The notes: generated from the sequence alone by a model not told the origin. Shown: positions 32,426 to 42,480, counted from the stretch's first letter. The stretch is 64,000 bases of DNA from DATAEG01 sp051001975 (GCA_051001975.1 JBPCMU010000111.1:1-64000), one strand, 5' to 3'. Program-made: numbers and translations.

Positions 32426-33684
32426 CGGCGCCGGGCGGGCGGCGTCCGATCACCGTGCACGGCGGCAGCAACGGCATCGAGGCGCACTACGACGACATGG
32501 TCTGCTCGGCTCGGCTCTTCGCCCGGGCCGGCCTGGACTGTGCGGATCATTCGCTCGCGCTGCACGGCTACCTCGCCGAACCCGACGTGCTCGCCAGCGT
32601 GCCCTTAGACCCCGGTGGCGCGGCGTCCTTCGAGACGGCGTTGCTGGCCGCTCTCGACGGCCCCCACGGGCTGACCTGGATTGCCGCGGAATGCGGCGGG
32701 ATCGACGTCCAGTTGCGCGCCGCCGCCGCCAGCTATCTGGCCGTCGATCGGCTCAAGGAGCGGTACGGGCCGGAGGTGGTGGGCGCAGTCAAACTGCTGC
32801 GCGCGGAGGCGGCCGGCGCTGGCGCCGCGTTGCACGGGAAGAGCTGGAAGGCCGCCATGAGCAAGGCGGCGAGTGCCGATCCCGAGCTGCTGGACGCAAT
32901 GATCGGGTTCTGGTCGCAGTTTCACTTGACCCGGTTGCTCGCCGCCTATCCCGACGGGCGGCCCAGGTTGACCGCGACCGGCACCACGGCAGGCACCGCG
33001 CCGCGCAGCCTGCAGGACATCATGGCGGGTCTGGCCCAGCGCGATCTCGGCAAAGGCGGCGACATCGACGTCAAGATCATCACCGACGCCGACGGTCATC
33101 GTCATGTGCTCGTCGACATCCCCGGCACGAAGAGTTGGAGCCCAGACCCGAGATCCGGTGATGTCACCAGCGTCGGTACCGACCTCAGGGCGATCAGCGG
33201 CACCAGCACCACCTATGAGAAGGCCGTCATCGAGGCACTGCGCCGCGCCGGGGTCCGACCGGATGATCCGGTGATGCTGGTCGGGCACAGCGAGGGCGGG
33301 ATGATTGCGGTCAACACTGCCGAGCAGCTCAGTCACACCCACGAGTTCCAGGTGACTCACGTCGTCACAGCAGGCTCGCCGATCGGCCACCTGCACGTCC
33401 CGGCCGGCGTCTCGGTGCTCGCGCTGGAGAACGACGGAGACGTCGTCCCGCACTGCGACGGGACGGACAACCCGGATCACACCAATGTCACTACCGTCGT
33501 GCTGCACCGCAACTCCGGCGACATCGGCACCAATCACCGACTGGCAACCAGTTACGTCCCCGGCGCCGGCGATGTCGATGCGTCCGACGATCCGAGTGTC
33601 CGTTCCTACCTGGAGTCGATCCGCGGGTTCCTGCAGTCGGGCCAGGTCGAGACCCACACCTTTCACGCCGAGCGGTTGCCGTGA
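32422..33684 (+). CDS. Alpha/beta hydrolase with WXG-like N-terminal domain, candidate secreted effector
   Basis: A 420-residue protein. Residues ~1-115 are helical and resemble another WXG100-type module (ARLFARAGLDCADHSLALHG, then SFETALLAALDGPHGLTWIA). A central ~170-residue helical linker follows, then an alpha/beta hydrolase with the nucleophile elbow GHSEGG (Ser290), a candidate acid Asp340 in ENDGDVVPH and His372 in GTNHR. The triad order and spacing suit a lipase or esterase of the PE-PPE/GPI-inositol-deacylase-like type. It is translationally coupled to the WXG100-like gene. There is no signal peptide, consistent with type VII export as a dimer. Substrate unknown. Confidence 0.75.
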   Translation: MTAPGGRRPITVHGGSNGIEAHYDDMVCSARLFARAGLDCADHSLALHGYLAEPDVLASVPLDPGGAASFETALLAALDGPHGLTWIAAECGGIDVQLRAAAASYLAVDRLKERYGPEVVGAVKLLRAEAAGAGAALHGKSWKAAMSKAASADPELLDAMIGFWSQFHLTRLLAAYPDGRPRLTATGTTAGTAPRSLQDIMAGLAQRDLGKGGDIDVKIITDADGHRHVLVDIPGTKSWSPDPRSGDVTSVGTDLRAISGTSTTYEKAVIEALRRAGVRPDDPVMLVGHSEGGMIAVNTAEQLSHTHEFQVTHVVTAGSPIGHLHVPAGVSVLALENDGDVVPHCDGTDNPDHTNVTTVVLHRNSGDIGTNHRLATSYVPGAGDVDASDDPSVRSYLESIRGFLQSGQVETHTFHAERLP

Positions 33685-33764
33685 CTACTGCTTGCGTCTC
33701 CCGAGGGTGACATCACTGAGTGCTACCGATTGCCCGCGGGGCCAGGGTGCGGTTCGATCTGGCC

Positions 33765-35396
33765 ATGAAGGCGCTGATGCAGGACCTGCCCCTGAACACG
33801 AACATGATCTTCCGGCGCGGGGAGCAGATCTTCCCCACCCGCACGATCGCCACGAAACGAGCGGACGGGCAGACCGAGCACATCACCTTCGCGGAGTTCG
33901 CCGCGCAGGCCCGCGGGATGGCCGGCGTGCTGGACAGCCTCGAGCTGTCCGCACCGGACGCCCGGGTCGGCACGTTCGGCTGGAACACCGGCAACCATAT
34001 GCTGGCCTACTTCGCGGTGCCCGGCACCGGCCGAGTCATGCACACCATCAATATCCGGCTGTTCGCCGAGCAAGTGATCTATACCGTCACCCACGCCGAG
34101 GACGAGGCAATCCTCGTCGACCGCTCGCTGCTGCCCCTGCTGGCCAAGTATCTGCCTGAGCTGAAGGCCGTTCAGCACGTGCTGGTCTTTGATGACGGCG
34201 CCGCGACCGAGCTCCCGGACGACTCGCGGATCAGGCTCTACTCCGACGTGGTGAGTTCGGTCGAGCCGATCGACTTCGCCGACAATCCGCTGGACGAGTG
34301 GTCGGCCGCAGCGATGTGCTACACCACCGGCACCACCGGCAACCCCAAGGGCGTCGTCTACTCACACCGCTCGACCTACCTGCACTCGTACGCATCGCTG
34401 ACCGCCGCAGCGCTGAATCTCGGCGACTCCGACACGATCCTGCCGGTCGTCCCGATGTTCCACGCGAATGCCTGGGGCATCCCGTACGCCGCCTACCTGG
34501 CCGGAGCAAACGTCGCGATGCCCGGCCCCGACCTCAGCCCCGACGGACTGCTGAACTTCATCGCCGACGAGCAGGTCACCGTCGCCAGCGGTGTGCCGAC
34601 GATCTGGATGGGAATGCTCCCGAAGCTGGCCGAGCACGACACGTCCTCATTGCGCAAGGTGATGGCCGGCGGCTCGGCGGTGCCCCGGTCGCTGTCCGAT
34701 GGGTGGCGTGAAGCGATCGGCATTCCCATCACGCAGGGATGGGGGATGACCGAGACGTCGCCGGTCGCGTCGATGACCTGCCTGCGCGCAGAGGTCGCCG
34801 ATGCCGATGAAGATACGAAGGCGGTCATCCGAGCGTCGGCCGGAATGGCATTGCCAGGGCTGGAGATGCGCATCGTTGATGAGGAGGGCACCGTGCTCCC
34901 CTGGGACGACGACGCAACCGGCCAGGTGGAGGCCCGCGGGCCGTGGGTGGCCGCCGCGTACTACAACAACGAGGAGCCGGGCACCCAGTTCTCCCCAGAT
35001 GGATGGCTGCGCACCGGCGACGTCGGCGCGATCTCCCCGTTGGGGTACATGCGGCTGGTGGACCGGACCAAGGACCTGATCAAGTCCGGCGGCGAGTGGA
35101 TCAGCTCCGTCGACCTGGAGAACCGGATCATGGGCCACCCCGACGTTGCCGAAGCCGCGGTCATCGCGCTGCCCCACCCGAAGTGGATGGAGCGCCCGCT
35201 GGCCTGCGTGGTCGCCAAGGAAGGCACGTCACCCAGTAAGGAGGACATCCTCGGCTTTCTCTCCGACGCGGGAGTGTCGAAGATGGGCCTGCCCGACGAC
35301 GTGGTGTTCCTCGAGGAGATCCCGAAGACCAGCGTCGGCAAGTTCTCCAAGCGCCTGCTTCGCGAGCAGTACGCCGACCACGAACTGCCCACTTAG
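33765..35396 (+). CDS. Fatty-acyl-CoA ligase (FadD-type, ANL superfamily)
   Basis: A 543-residue adenylate-forming enzyme that activates fatty acids with ATP and CoA. Motifs: P-loop YTTGTTGNPKG at 186-196, GWGMTETSP, DRTKDLIKSGGEWIS, and the catalytic Lys526 in KTSVGKFSKR. The ATG at 33765 (MKALMQDLPLN) is chosen over the GTG at 33720 because FadD-type proteins usually start this way. It is a stand-alone gene followed by a CynX-like MFS gene. Medium- or long-chain acid is likely; the exact acid cannot be read. Confidence 0.93.
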   Translation: MKALMQDLPLNTNMIFRRGEQIFPTRTIATKRADGQTEHITFAEFAAQARGMAGVLDSLELSAPDARVGTFGWNTGNHMLAYFAVPGTGRVMHTINIRLFAEQVIYTVTHAEDEAILVDRSLLPLLAKYLPELKAVQHVLVFDDGAATELPDDSRIRLYSDVVSSVEPIDFADNPLDEWSAAAMCYTTGTTGNPKGVVYSHRSTYLHSYASLTAAALNLGDSDTILPVVPMFHANAWGIPYAAYLAGANVAMPGPDLSPDGLLNFIADEQVTVASGVPTIWMGMLPKLAEHDTSSLRKVMAGGSAVPRSLSDGWREAIGIPITQGWGMTETSPVASMTCLRAEVADADEDTKAVIRASAGMALPGLEMRIVDEEGTVLPWDDDATGQVEARGPWVAAAYYNNEEPGTQFSPDGWLRTGDVGAISPLGYMRLVDRTKDLIKSGGEWISSVDLENRIMGHPDVAEAAVIALPHPKWMERPLACVVAKEGTSPSKEDILGFLSDAGVSKMGLPDDVVFLEEIPKTSVGKFSKRLLREQYADHELPT

Positions 35397-35432
35397 GCTC
35401 GCCTGGCACGCTCCGCCCTAGGCTGAGTCCTC

Positions 35433-36668
35433 GTGCCCACTGTCGACCCGCCGCAGCCACAGTTGCGGCGGGGGCTGCTGGTGGTGGCGATCGTGCTTAC
35501 CGGCTTCTCGATGCGCACCGCGGTGACCAGTATCGGGTCGGTGCTGGAGAGGCTGCAGGATGGACTCGGCGCAACAGGTGCCGGCGCTGGTCTCATCACG
35601 ACGCTGCCGGTGCTGTGCTTCGCCGCGGTGGGTTCGTTCGCGCCACGGCTGAACCGGCGGTTCGGGCCGAACCGGGTGCTCGTGGTCGCAATGGTTGCCG
35701 CTACGGCCGGACTGGCGACTCGAGCGCTGGCGGGTTCACTCTGGCTGTTCGCCCTGCTGAGCATCTTGGCGCTGACCGGCGGCGCGATCAGCAATGTGTC
35801 GATGCCCTCGCTCGTGAAGAGTTATTTCCCCGACCGGCTCGGCGCCATGACCGCCGTCTACACCACCGCCCTGGCGATCGGTGCGACCGCCGCGGCCGGA
35901 CTCACCGTGCCCATCAGCGATCTCTCCAGTGGCGCAGACTCCTGGCGACTGGGCATCGGCTCGTGGGCACTGTTCACCGCCGTCGCGGTGCTGCCGTGGT
36001 TACCGATGGTGCGCCGCCGGGACGCGTCGTCCGGTCCGGTCCGGGCGATCCCGGTGCGGGCGCTGATCGGCAGCCGGACCGCGTGGGCGCTCACGATTTT
36101 CTTCGCCTTCCAGTCCTTCCAGGCCTACATCGCCTTCGGCTGGTTCGCCCGGTTCTTCGAGGACCACGGTGTCAGCGACGGAGGCGCCGGCGGGCTGGTG
36201 GCCTACTACTCGGCACTGTCGATCCCGATCTCGATGGTGGTGCCGGCCCTGGCCGTGCGCGGGCAGCGGCGCATCATCCTGAGCCTGGGCGCCTGCTACG
36301 CGGTCGGCTACGCGGGACTGATCATCGCACCGGTCGGTGGTGCCTGGCTCTGGCTGATCCTCATCGGCATCGGCAGCGGTGCGTTCCCGGTCGCGCTGAC
36401 GATGATCGGGCTGCACACCAGACACATCGAGGTGACCGCCGCGGTGTCTGCCTTCGTGCAGAGCGTGGGGTACGTGCTGGCCGGCAGCGGCCCGCTGCTC
36501 GTCGGCGCCCTCATCGGCGCGACGCACAGCTGGACCGGCCCGTTCATCGCGCTATACGTCGCGCTCGCCGTGTCGACGGGTGCGGGAGTCATCGCGGCGC
36601 GGGACACCACCGTCGACCAGGAGATCGAAAGCCGACGCCGGTCATTGGCCGCGCAGATCTCCGGATGA
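35433..36668 (+). CDS. CynX/NimT-family MFS transporter
   Basis: A 411-residue transporter with 12 predicted helices. The segment GFSMRTAVTSIGSVLERLQD after the first helix and GGAISNVSMPSLVKSYFPDR are characteristic of the CynX/NimT (cyanate / 2-nitroimidazole) group. GTG start at 35433, 36 bp after the acyl-CoA ligase. The group moves small anions or drugs; the substrate here is not evident. Confidence 0.87.
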   Translation: MPTVDPPQPQLRRGLLVVAIVLTGFSMRTAVTSIGSVLERLQDGLGATGAGAGLITTLPVLCFAAVGSFAPRLNRRFGPNRVLVVAMVAATAGLATRALAGSLWLFALLSILALTGGAISNVSMPSLVKSYFPDRLGAMTAVYTTALAIGATAAAGLTVPISDLSSGADSWRLGIGSWALFTAVAVLPWLPMVRRRDASSGPVRAIPVRALIGSRTAWALTIFFAFQSFQAYIAFGWFARFFEDHGVSDGGAGGLVAYYSALSIPISMVVPALAVRGQRRIILSLGACYAVGYAGLIIAPVGGAWLWLILIGIGSGAFPVALTMIGLHTRHIEVTAAVSAFVQSVGYVLAGSGPLLVGALIGATHSWTGPFIALYVALAVSTGAGVIAARDTTVDQEIESRRRSLAAQISG

Positions 36669-36711
36669 CGCCGGTTCGCAGCAGGCCACCGGCTCGGGCA
36701 TAGTCTCCGCC

Positions 36712-37413
36712 ATGGCCCGACTGCACAAACCCAAAGCGGGTCTCTGGATCCGGTTCTGCGTGCTCGTGATCTATCCGCTGGACGGGTTGTTGTTCAAGAT
36801 CCGGTGGTGCAACCTGCAGCGGGTACCGGCCAAGGGCGGTGTCATCCTCGCGGTGAACCACGTCTCCTACGTCGACACGATTCTGATCGCCCGGTTCGTC
36901 TGGCAGTCGGGGCGCATCCCGCGCTTCCTCATCAAGGCGAGCATGTTCGAGAAGCCGTTCATCGGCGGCGTGCTGCGTGGCGCGGCGCAGATTCCGGTGC
37001 GCCGTGGCACCGCCGACGCATCACAGTCGCTGCACGCGGCGAAGGAAGCGCTGGACCGCGGCGAGTGCGTGATCATCTATCCCGAGGGAACGATGACGCA
37101 CGACCCGGACTGGTGGCCGGCCCGCGCCAAGACCGGCGTCGCCAGGCTAGCCCTGCTCGCGCCGCACGCACCCGTCGTTCCGGTCGGCCAATTCGGCGCC
37201 CAGTTCACCTTCGACTCATTGCGAAAGACTGTCCGGCCCTTCCCACGCAAAGAGGTCACCGTCTCTGTCGGCGAGGCGGTGGATCTGGCCCGGTTCCGCG
37301 ACAAGGAGCCGACCTCCGAGCTGCTGCACGAGATGACCGACGAGATCATGTGGTCGATCACCGAACTCGTCGGCGAGATCCGCAACGAGCCGCCACCTCC
37401 AAGACTGCGCTGA
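36712..37413 (+). CDS. 1-acyl-sn-glycerol-3-phosphate acyltransferase (PlsC family)
   Basis: A 233-residue membrane-associated acyltransferase. The catalytic motif is NHVSYVD, followed by the substrate-binding segments GGVLRGAAQIPVRRG and IIYPEGTMTHD. An N-terminal hydrophobic stretch (FCVLVIYPLDGLLF) anchors it. It adds the second acyl chain to lysophosphatidic acid, or a related acyl transfer. The ATG at 36712 is the family-typical start; a longer frame overlaps the MFS gene. Near the acyl-CoA ligase, so a lipid-metabolism cluster is plausible. Confidence 0.92.
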   Translation: MARLHKPKAGLWIRFCVLVIYPLDGLLFKIRWCNLQRVPAKGGVILAVNHVSYVDTILIARFVWQSGRIPRFLIKASMFEKPFIGGVLRGAAQIPVRRGTADASQSLHAAKEALDRGECVIIYPEGTMTHDPDWWPARAKTGVARLALLAPHAPVVPVGQFGAQFTFDSLRKTVRPFPRKEVTVSVGEAVDLARFRDKEPTSELLHEMTDEIMWSITELVGEIRNEPPPPRLR

Positions 37414-37482
37414 GCTTGCGCGGCCGACGTCATAGGTAGAGCGGGCACGTTCGGCCGAGCCTGCGAAGCCGGCGCCATGGAG

Positions 37483-39282
37483 TCAGTATCTGCCGCCGGT
37501 GCCGAACGGTGCGACCACGGTGCTGCCGTCAGCGGAGCGGATCGTCACCGGCAGATGACCGGTCGGCTGGGCGCCGAAGACCGTGTCGCTGATCGCCTGC
37601 AACGAGACCGGCTGGTAGCCGTAGGAAGCCAGGAACGTCGCCGTGCCGGGCAGGTAGCCCAGCTCGTAAGGCGCACCCACCGCAACCACCACGATCGGTT
37701 TGCCGGTGGCCTGCAACTGCTGGACGAGCGAGACCTGGCCCGGATCGCTCCAGGCGTTGTTGGTCATCACCACGGTCACGTCGTTCTGTTTCGCCGCGGC
37801 GACGGAAGCCGCAATGGCTGCCGCGCTCGGCGCCGACCCGGTGTAGACGCGTGAGGTGGCGACACCCCGGGCTGACATCGCAGTGGCAAGCGTCTGGGTG
37901 CCGGTCGCGCCCCAACCGGTCACCAACACCGACTTGCCCGAGTTCGCCGCCAACGGCAGCACGTGATCGGTGTTGCGCACGAGGGTCATGCCGTGTTGCG
38001 CGGCCGAGGCCATCGTCGCCTTCTGCTGCGACGTGCCCACCGTCGACGCCACCTTCGACACATCAACCTGGCTGTTCTGGAACAGCCCGAGGTGCGACTT
38101 CAACGTCAGGATGCGCGTCACCGACTGCTCGAGACGCGCCTCGCTGATCGCACCGGACTGCACCGCCGCCTCGACAGCCGCGATCGAACCGGCCAGGTCC
38201 TCCGGCATCAAGAGTTCATCGTCGCCGGCCTCGACTGCCAGCACGCTGCGCTGCGGCACCGGGTAGGCCTCCAACGCGGCGGCACCCAGCGAGTCGGTCA
38301 CGACGACGCCGTTGTAGTGCAACTGGTCGCGCAGGATCCCGGTCACCATCGGCTTCGACAGGCTCGCCGGCGCACCCGACGGGTCCAGGGCCGGCGCGAC
38401 GATGTGAGCGGCCATGATCTCGCCGGTGCCGGCCGCGATGGCCGCCCGGAACGCCGGGATGTCGTTGGCGAAGAACTGCGCTCTCGTCTCGTCGGAGACC
38501 GCGATCCCGTTGTCGGTGTTGACGCTGGTGCTGCCCAGTCCCGGGAAGTGCTTCGCCGTCGCCGCGACTCCAGCGCCCTGGTAGCCGAGCACTGACGAGG
38601 CCCCCATCACCGCGGTGAGCACGGGCTTGTCACCGAAGGCGCGTGGACCGTCAGCCGCGTTCGCCGGGTTCGTGTTGGTGTCCACGACGGGTGCGTCATC
38701 GACGTTGATGCCCATTGCCTTGAGCTGCTGACCGGTGGCCCGCGAGGTGTTGTATGCGATGAGCGGGTTCAGCGTCGCACCGATCGCCATGTTGCCCGGC
38801 GACACTGCTGCCGGGCTGCCGATCCGGACGACGTTGCCGCCTTCCTGGTCGGTGCTGATGAGCAGCGGCGCGCCGTTCGAGACGGAGGTGGCCGCGGTCT
38901 GCAGGCCGTTCGACAGCTGCGCAATCTTGGTCGGATCAGTGAGCCCGTTGGCCCAGGTGAAGTAGATGACGCCGCCGAGGTGGTACTTGCTGACCAATTG
39001 GGCGCCGTTGTCGACGCCGTACAGCGTCTGATTCTGCGACGTGTCCTGCGGATCGGTGGTCGTGGCCGTGTCGCCGTAGGCATAGGTGACGAACAGCTGA
39101 CCGACCTTCTCTGCCAGCGACATCTTCGCGACGTGTTGCGCGATGCGCTTCGCGTCGGACTGCCTGCCGCTGGACGTGGGCGTGGCGCCGGCCGGAACCG
39201 CAAGGCCGAGCGCCGTCACGAGGGCTGCGAGTACCGCGACGATCCGGCGGGTCGCCCGTGCTGGGGGGAGCATCCTGTACAT
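37483..39282 (-). CDS. Secreted GH3 beta-N-acetylglucosaminidase-like glycosidase
   Basis: A 599-residue exported protein. The signal peptide is Arg-rich then IVAVLAALVTALGLAVPAGA. A GH3 catalytic barrel (KVGQLFVTYAYG, TDQEGGNVVRI, KHFPGLGSTS, then the nucleophile Asp in VVVTDSLGAAAL) is followed by the GH3 C-terminal alpha/beta sandwich (VLVTGWGATGTQTLA). The loop after KHFPG has Asn-Thr-Asp instead of the Asp-Ser-His dyad of E. coli NagZ, as I recall for actinobacterial LpqI-like enzymes. Likely acts on peptidoglycan or glycan fragments. The ATG at 39282 has GGAGG 6 nt upstream. Confidence 0.9.
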   Translation of the reverse strand: MYRMLPPARATRRIVAVLAALVTALGLAVPAGATPTSSGRQSDAKRIAQHVAKMSLAEKVGQLFVTYAYGDTATTTDPQDTSQNQTLYGVDNGAQLVSKYHLGGVIYFTWANGLTDPTKIAQLSNGLQTAATSVSNGAPLLISTDQEGGNVVRIGSPAAVSPGNMAIGATLNPLIAYNTSRATGQQLKAMGINVDDAPVVDTNTNPANAADGPRAFGDKPVLTAVMGASSVLGYQGAGVAATAKHFPGLGSTSVNTDNGIAVSDETRAQFFANDIPAFRAAIAAGTGEIMAAHIVAPALDPSGAPASLSKPMVTGILRDQLHYNGVVVTDSLGAAALEAYPVPQRSVLAVEAGDDELLMPEDLAGSIAAVEAAVQSGAISEARLEQSVTRILTLKSHLGLFQNSQVDVSKVASTVGTSQQKATMASAAQHGMTLVRNTDHVLPLAANSGKSVLVTGWGATGTQTLATAMSARGVATSRVYTGSAPSAAAIAASVAAAKQNDVTVVMTNNAWSDPGQVSLVQQLQATGKPIVVVAVGAPYELGYLPGTATFLASYGYQPVSLQAISDTVFGAQPTGHLPVTIRSADGSTVVAPFGTGGRY

Positions 39283-39329
39283 CGACATCCTCCGAGAGCT
39301 GGTCCAGAAATGGTCTAGACCTGTCCTGC

Positions 39330-40256
39330 CTACCGCATCTCCTCCACAAGGTCCAGCACTTCTTTCGCACATCCCCACGACAACGTCATCCCGGCACCGC
39401 CGTGCCCGTAGCAATGCACGATCGACGTGGCGCCCGATCGATCTTCGCGTTCCAGCCGAACCGACGGCCGTCCCGGGCGCAGCCCGACGCGATGCGCGAG
39501 CACCTTCGCGTGCGCGATGTCGGGCACCATCTGCGCGGCACGGGCGAGGATCTCGGCGGCAGTCTCCGGCCGCGCTTCGGTGTTCCAGTCGCCGATCACA
39601 TCCGTCCCGCCGACCACGATGTCCTTACTGCGCGGCACCAGGTAGGTCGGACCGGCGCTGTCCACCCACCAGTTCGTCAACCCGATCTGCTCGACCCAGA
39701 CGACCTGACCGCGAATGGGGAATCCAGTGTCGTCCCCGGTCAGCGCAGCGCCCAGCAACCCGGTCGCGTTGACGATGGCGTCGAACCCGGTCGGCCATTG
39801 CATGACCTCGGCACGCACCAGCTGAGCACCGGCTCGTTCTGCGCGGGCCGCCAGCCAGGGCAGGTAGATCGGCATCTCGGTGATGGCAGTGCGCAAGCCG
39901 TAGCTGTCCTTGTATCCGGGCAACAGGAACTCCGCGCGGCGCAGGTCCGGTACCGCCGCAGCCCACCAAGGATCCGGCCCGGGCTCGCGCAGCAGCTCGG
40001 CACCTTCGCGCATCACGATGCCGCTGGCCGGCTCACGCTCAGCAAGATCGCGGAGCACCGGATAGGTCCCCGCGGCCCACGCGGTCACCCGCTCGAACGG
40101 CAACGCGTGATAGGGATGCCAGATCGCGGCGGCGACTCCCGATGTCGTGTTCACACCGAACTCCCGTGCCTGCACGGTCACGTCGTGACCGGCCTCGGCG
40201 ATCATCGTTGCGCACGTCAGCCCGATGACGCCGCCGCCCACCACTGCAATTCGCAC
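39330..40256 (-). CDS. D-amino-acid oxidase
   Basis: A 308-residue FAD enzyme oxidising D-amino acids to keto acids, ammonia and hydrogen peroxide. The dinucleotide fold IAVVGGGVIGLTCATMIAEA is at the very start, WHPYHALPFERV and GYKDSYGLRTAITEMPIYLP follow, and the C-terminus HCYGHGGAGMTLSWGCAKEV is the family FAD-binding signature. The GTG at 40256 places the GGG motif at residue 7-9, typical of the family; a longer frame adds a non-conserved leader. It may recycle D-amino acids released by the neighbouring wall glycosidase, which is inference. Confidence 0.93.
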   Translation of the reverse strand: MRIAVVGGGVIGLTCATMIAEAGHDVTVQAREFGVNTTSGVAAAIWHPYHALPFERVTAWAAGTYPVLRDLAEREPASGIVMREGAELLREPGPDPWWAAAVPDLRRAEFLLPGYKDSYGLRTAITEMPIYLPWLAARAERAGAQLVRAEVMQWPTGFDAIVNATGLLGAALTGDDTGFPIRGQVVWVEQIGLTNWWVDSAGPTYLVPRSKDIVVGGTDVIGDWNTEARPETAAEILARAAQMVPDIAHAKVLAHRVGLRPGRPSVRLEREDRSGATSIVHCYGHGGAGMTLSWGCAKEVLDLVEEMR

Positions 40257-40533
40257 GCGGTGAACGCTAGCCGCCCCGGCTGCCGCTACGGCAAACGGCC
40301 ATCTCATCGGTCGTCCCCGGGAATGACACGCATGTGATTCGAAGATCGATTCGGCCGGACACGCCAGCCGACACGCGCAGCCGCTGAGTGATCGTCATCG
40401 AAATGTTACCCAGTCCCTCTAGTCACACCTGCCCCACGAGTTAGTCTTTGGCTGCCCTCGAGTAGTTGGGGGTGCGCGGAGCTCGGGGGAGCCGCGGACT
40501 CGCCCCAGTCCCGCCACGAGACGAGCCCCTCCC

Positions 40534-42480
40534 ATGACGCCACCAGTTCGGCCCACCTCCGCCACCCGCATCCGATTCCGGCACGCCGTCCCCCGTCGGC
40601 TGGCCGTCCTCGGCTGTGCGTTGGCCCTGGTCGCCGGCGGACTGGTCGCCGAGAGCGCCACGGCCGGAGCACTCGTTCCGGCCGTGGCGCCAATCGGCGG
40701 CATCAACACGATCACGCCGTATGCCTATGGCGTCACGGTCACCGGTTGGGCCGGTGACCCGGACACCCGGTCACCGATCAACGTCTCGTTGACGGTGGAC
40801 GGCATCACCCGCTGGACGATCGCGGCGAAGCTGCCCCGCGCCGACGTCGCGCGGGTCTACCCGAGGCTCGGCGCGAACCACGGTTTCAGTGGTACGAGTC
40901 GGATCGTCTCTGGCACGCACCGGATCTGCCTGGTCGCGCACAACGTGGGCACCGGCCCGAAGACGAAGACCCTCGCCTGCCGCACCATCGTGCAGAAGGA
41001 CTCCCCGTGGGGATACCTGGACAGCGCGACGAGCACGAGCAATGTGTTGCGGGTAAAGGGCTGGGCATTCGACTATGACAAGACCACCACCCCCCTGCAG
41101 GTCCGGATCACCTCCGACGGCAAGACGATCGTCACCACCACGGCGAACCGCAGCCGGCCGGACGTGGCGAGGGTGTACGGCAGCTACGCCCTGCTGCACG
41201 GGTACGACGTGAGCGTCAAGATCCCGTACGGAAAGCACACGGTCTGCGCCATCGCGAAGAATGTCGGCGGCGGCTCGGACACGACCCTCCGCTCCTGCAA
41301 GCAGGTGAATGCCTCGGCGGTGGCACCCAGCGCGCCGATGTCTGTGAAGGCTGCTGTGAGTTCGACATCGGCGACGGTCACCTGGGCTCCACCCGTCGCC
41401 AACGGCGGTTCGACAGTCATGACCTACACGGTCAGTTCCACGCCCTCGGGACTCACCGCGAAGGTCACGGCCTCGATGCGGACGGCCACGCTCACGAAGC
41501 TGGTTCCGCAACGCAAGTACACCTTCACCGTGCGCGCCACCAACGCAATCGGCACGTCTGCGGCGTCCAAGGCTTCGAACACAATCACCGGCCCCCCGCC
41601 GGCGATCGGCGCGGTCACCACGCCCGCGCTGGTCTCCACCAGTCGCTACATCCGCAACATCCACGGCAAGCCGACCGACGTGGCGATCACGAAGAAGATG
41701 GGCGCGACGGACGCCAGCTACAACCCGTCGAACCGTCGGTATCTGGTGCTGCTCGACATCGGTGGACAGACATCCACCCTGATCGGACTGTCCGCCACGA
41801 GCATCTACATCACCTACCCGCAATTGGTGACCGCTCTGAAGGGCTACATCGACGGGTACGCCAGTACGCAGAAGTACAACGCTCCGGCGATGATCGCGGT
41901 AGGCGTCAACAACGACATCGACGTGCGTGCCCTGACCGGCAAGATCTGGGCGCAGCAGGTCATCAACCCGCTGGTGGCCTACGCCAAGAAGTACCCGAAC
42001 ATCACCATCGCGGGCGCGAACGACATGGAACCTGGCTTCATCGGCACCGCCGCGCAGACAAGGGACTGGTTGTCGGGCTACCTCGCCGCGACATCGGCCA
42101 AGTTCGTGTTCAACGGCTCCGCTGACGGGTGCAACTGGACCGCGGTCAACGGAAAGTGCAACAACGGGTGGAAGGCGGCCGACCTGCAATGGCTGGCCGG
42201 TGGCGCCGCACCGACCCGCATCATCAACCTGCCGCAGATCTACAACACCACGATGGCCAAGCAGTGGAAGTACATCTCGCTTACCGGCGTGGTCGGACAC
42301 AAGGCGAAAATCAACTTCGGCGGACCGCTGACAGAATGGACCGCGTGCTACTCCCAACACGGCGGCTGCGGCAGCATCACCAACAACTCGGCGTGGTCCG
42401 CGCTGTGGGTACAGCTCCGATCCGACTCCCGCATCTCCCAGTCGAGCCTGCCCTATGGCACCGATCTGCGGATCAACTGA
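40534..42480 (+). CDS. Secreted multidomain protein: two beta repeats, Fn3, glycosidase-like C-terminus
   Basis: A 648-residue exported protein. The signal peptide is residues ~1-45. Two related ~100-residue repeats follow (about 53-150 and 154-258): each has V-x-GWA-x-D, RPDVARVY or RADVARVY, then H-GF/Y and a closing VCxxAxNVGxG. This repeat occurs in many actinobacterial wall-associated proteins. A fibronectin type III domain spans about 263-352. The C-terminal ~290 residues (LVLLDIGGQTSTLIGLSATS, TIAGANDMEPGFIG) look like a TIM-barrel-type domain without an assigned family. Its stop shares a base with the ATG of the DUF4232 lipoprotein. Role is probably at the envelope; enzymatic activity is unproven. 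Confidence 0.75.
   Translation: MTPPVRPTSATRIRFRHAVPRRLAVLGCALALVAGGLVAESATAGALVPAVAPIGGINTITPYAYGVTVTGWAGDPDTRSPINVSLTVDGITRWTIAAKLPRADVARVYPRLGANHGFSGTSRIVSGTHRICLVAHNVGTGPKTKTLACRTIVQKDSPWGYLDSATSTSNVLRVKGWAFDYDKTTTPLQVRITSDGKTIVTTTANRSRPDVARVYGSYALLHGYDVSVKIPYGKHTVCAIAKNVGGGSDTTLRSCKQVNASAVAPSAPMSVKAAVSSTSATVTWAPPVANGGSTVMTYTVSSTPSGLTAKVTASMRTATLTKLVPQRKYTFTVRATNAIGTSAASKASNTITGPPPAIGAVTTPALVSTSRYIRNIHGKPTDVAITKKMGATDASYNPSNRRYLVLLDIGGQTSTLIGLSATSIYITYPQLVTALKGYIDGYASTQKYNAPAMIAVGVNNDIDVRALTGKIWAQQVINPLVAYAKKYPNITIAGANDMEPGFIGTAAQTRDWLSGYLAATSAKFVFNGSADGCNWTAVNGKCNNGWKAADLQWLAGGAAPTRIINLPQIYNTTMAKQWKYISLTGVVGHKAKINFGGPLTEWTACYSQHGGCGSITNNSAWSALWVQLRSDSRISQSSLPYGTDLRIN

Noticed and set aside
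40771..42360. A 529-codon minus-strand ORF opposite the secreted repeat protein
   Set aside because: Antisense shadow; the plus strand has a signal peptide, repeats and an Fn3 domain.
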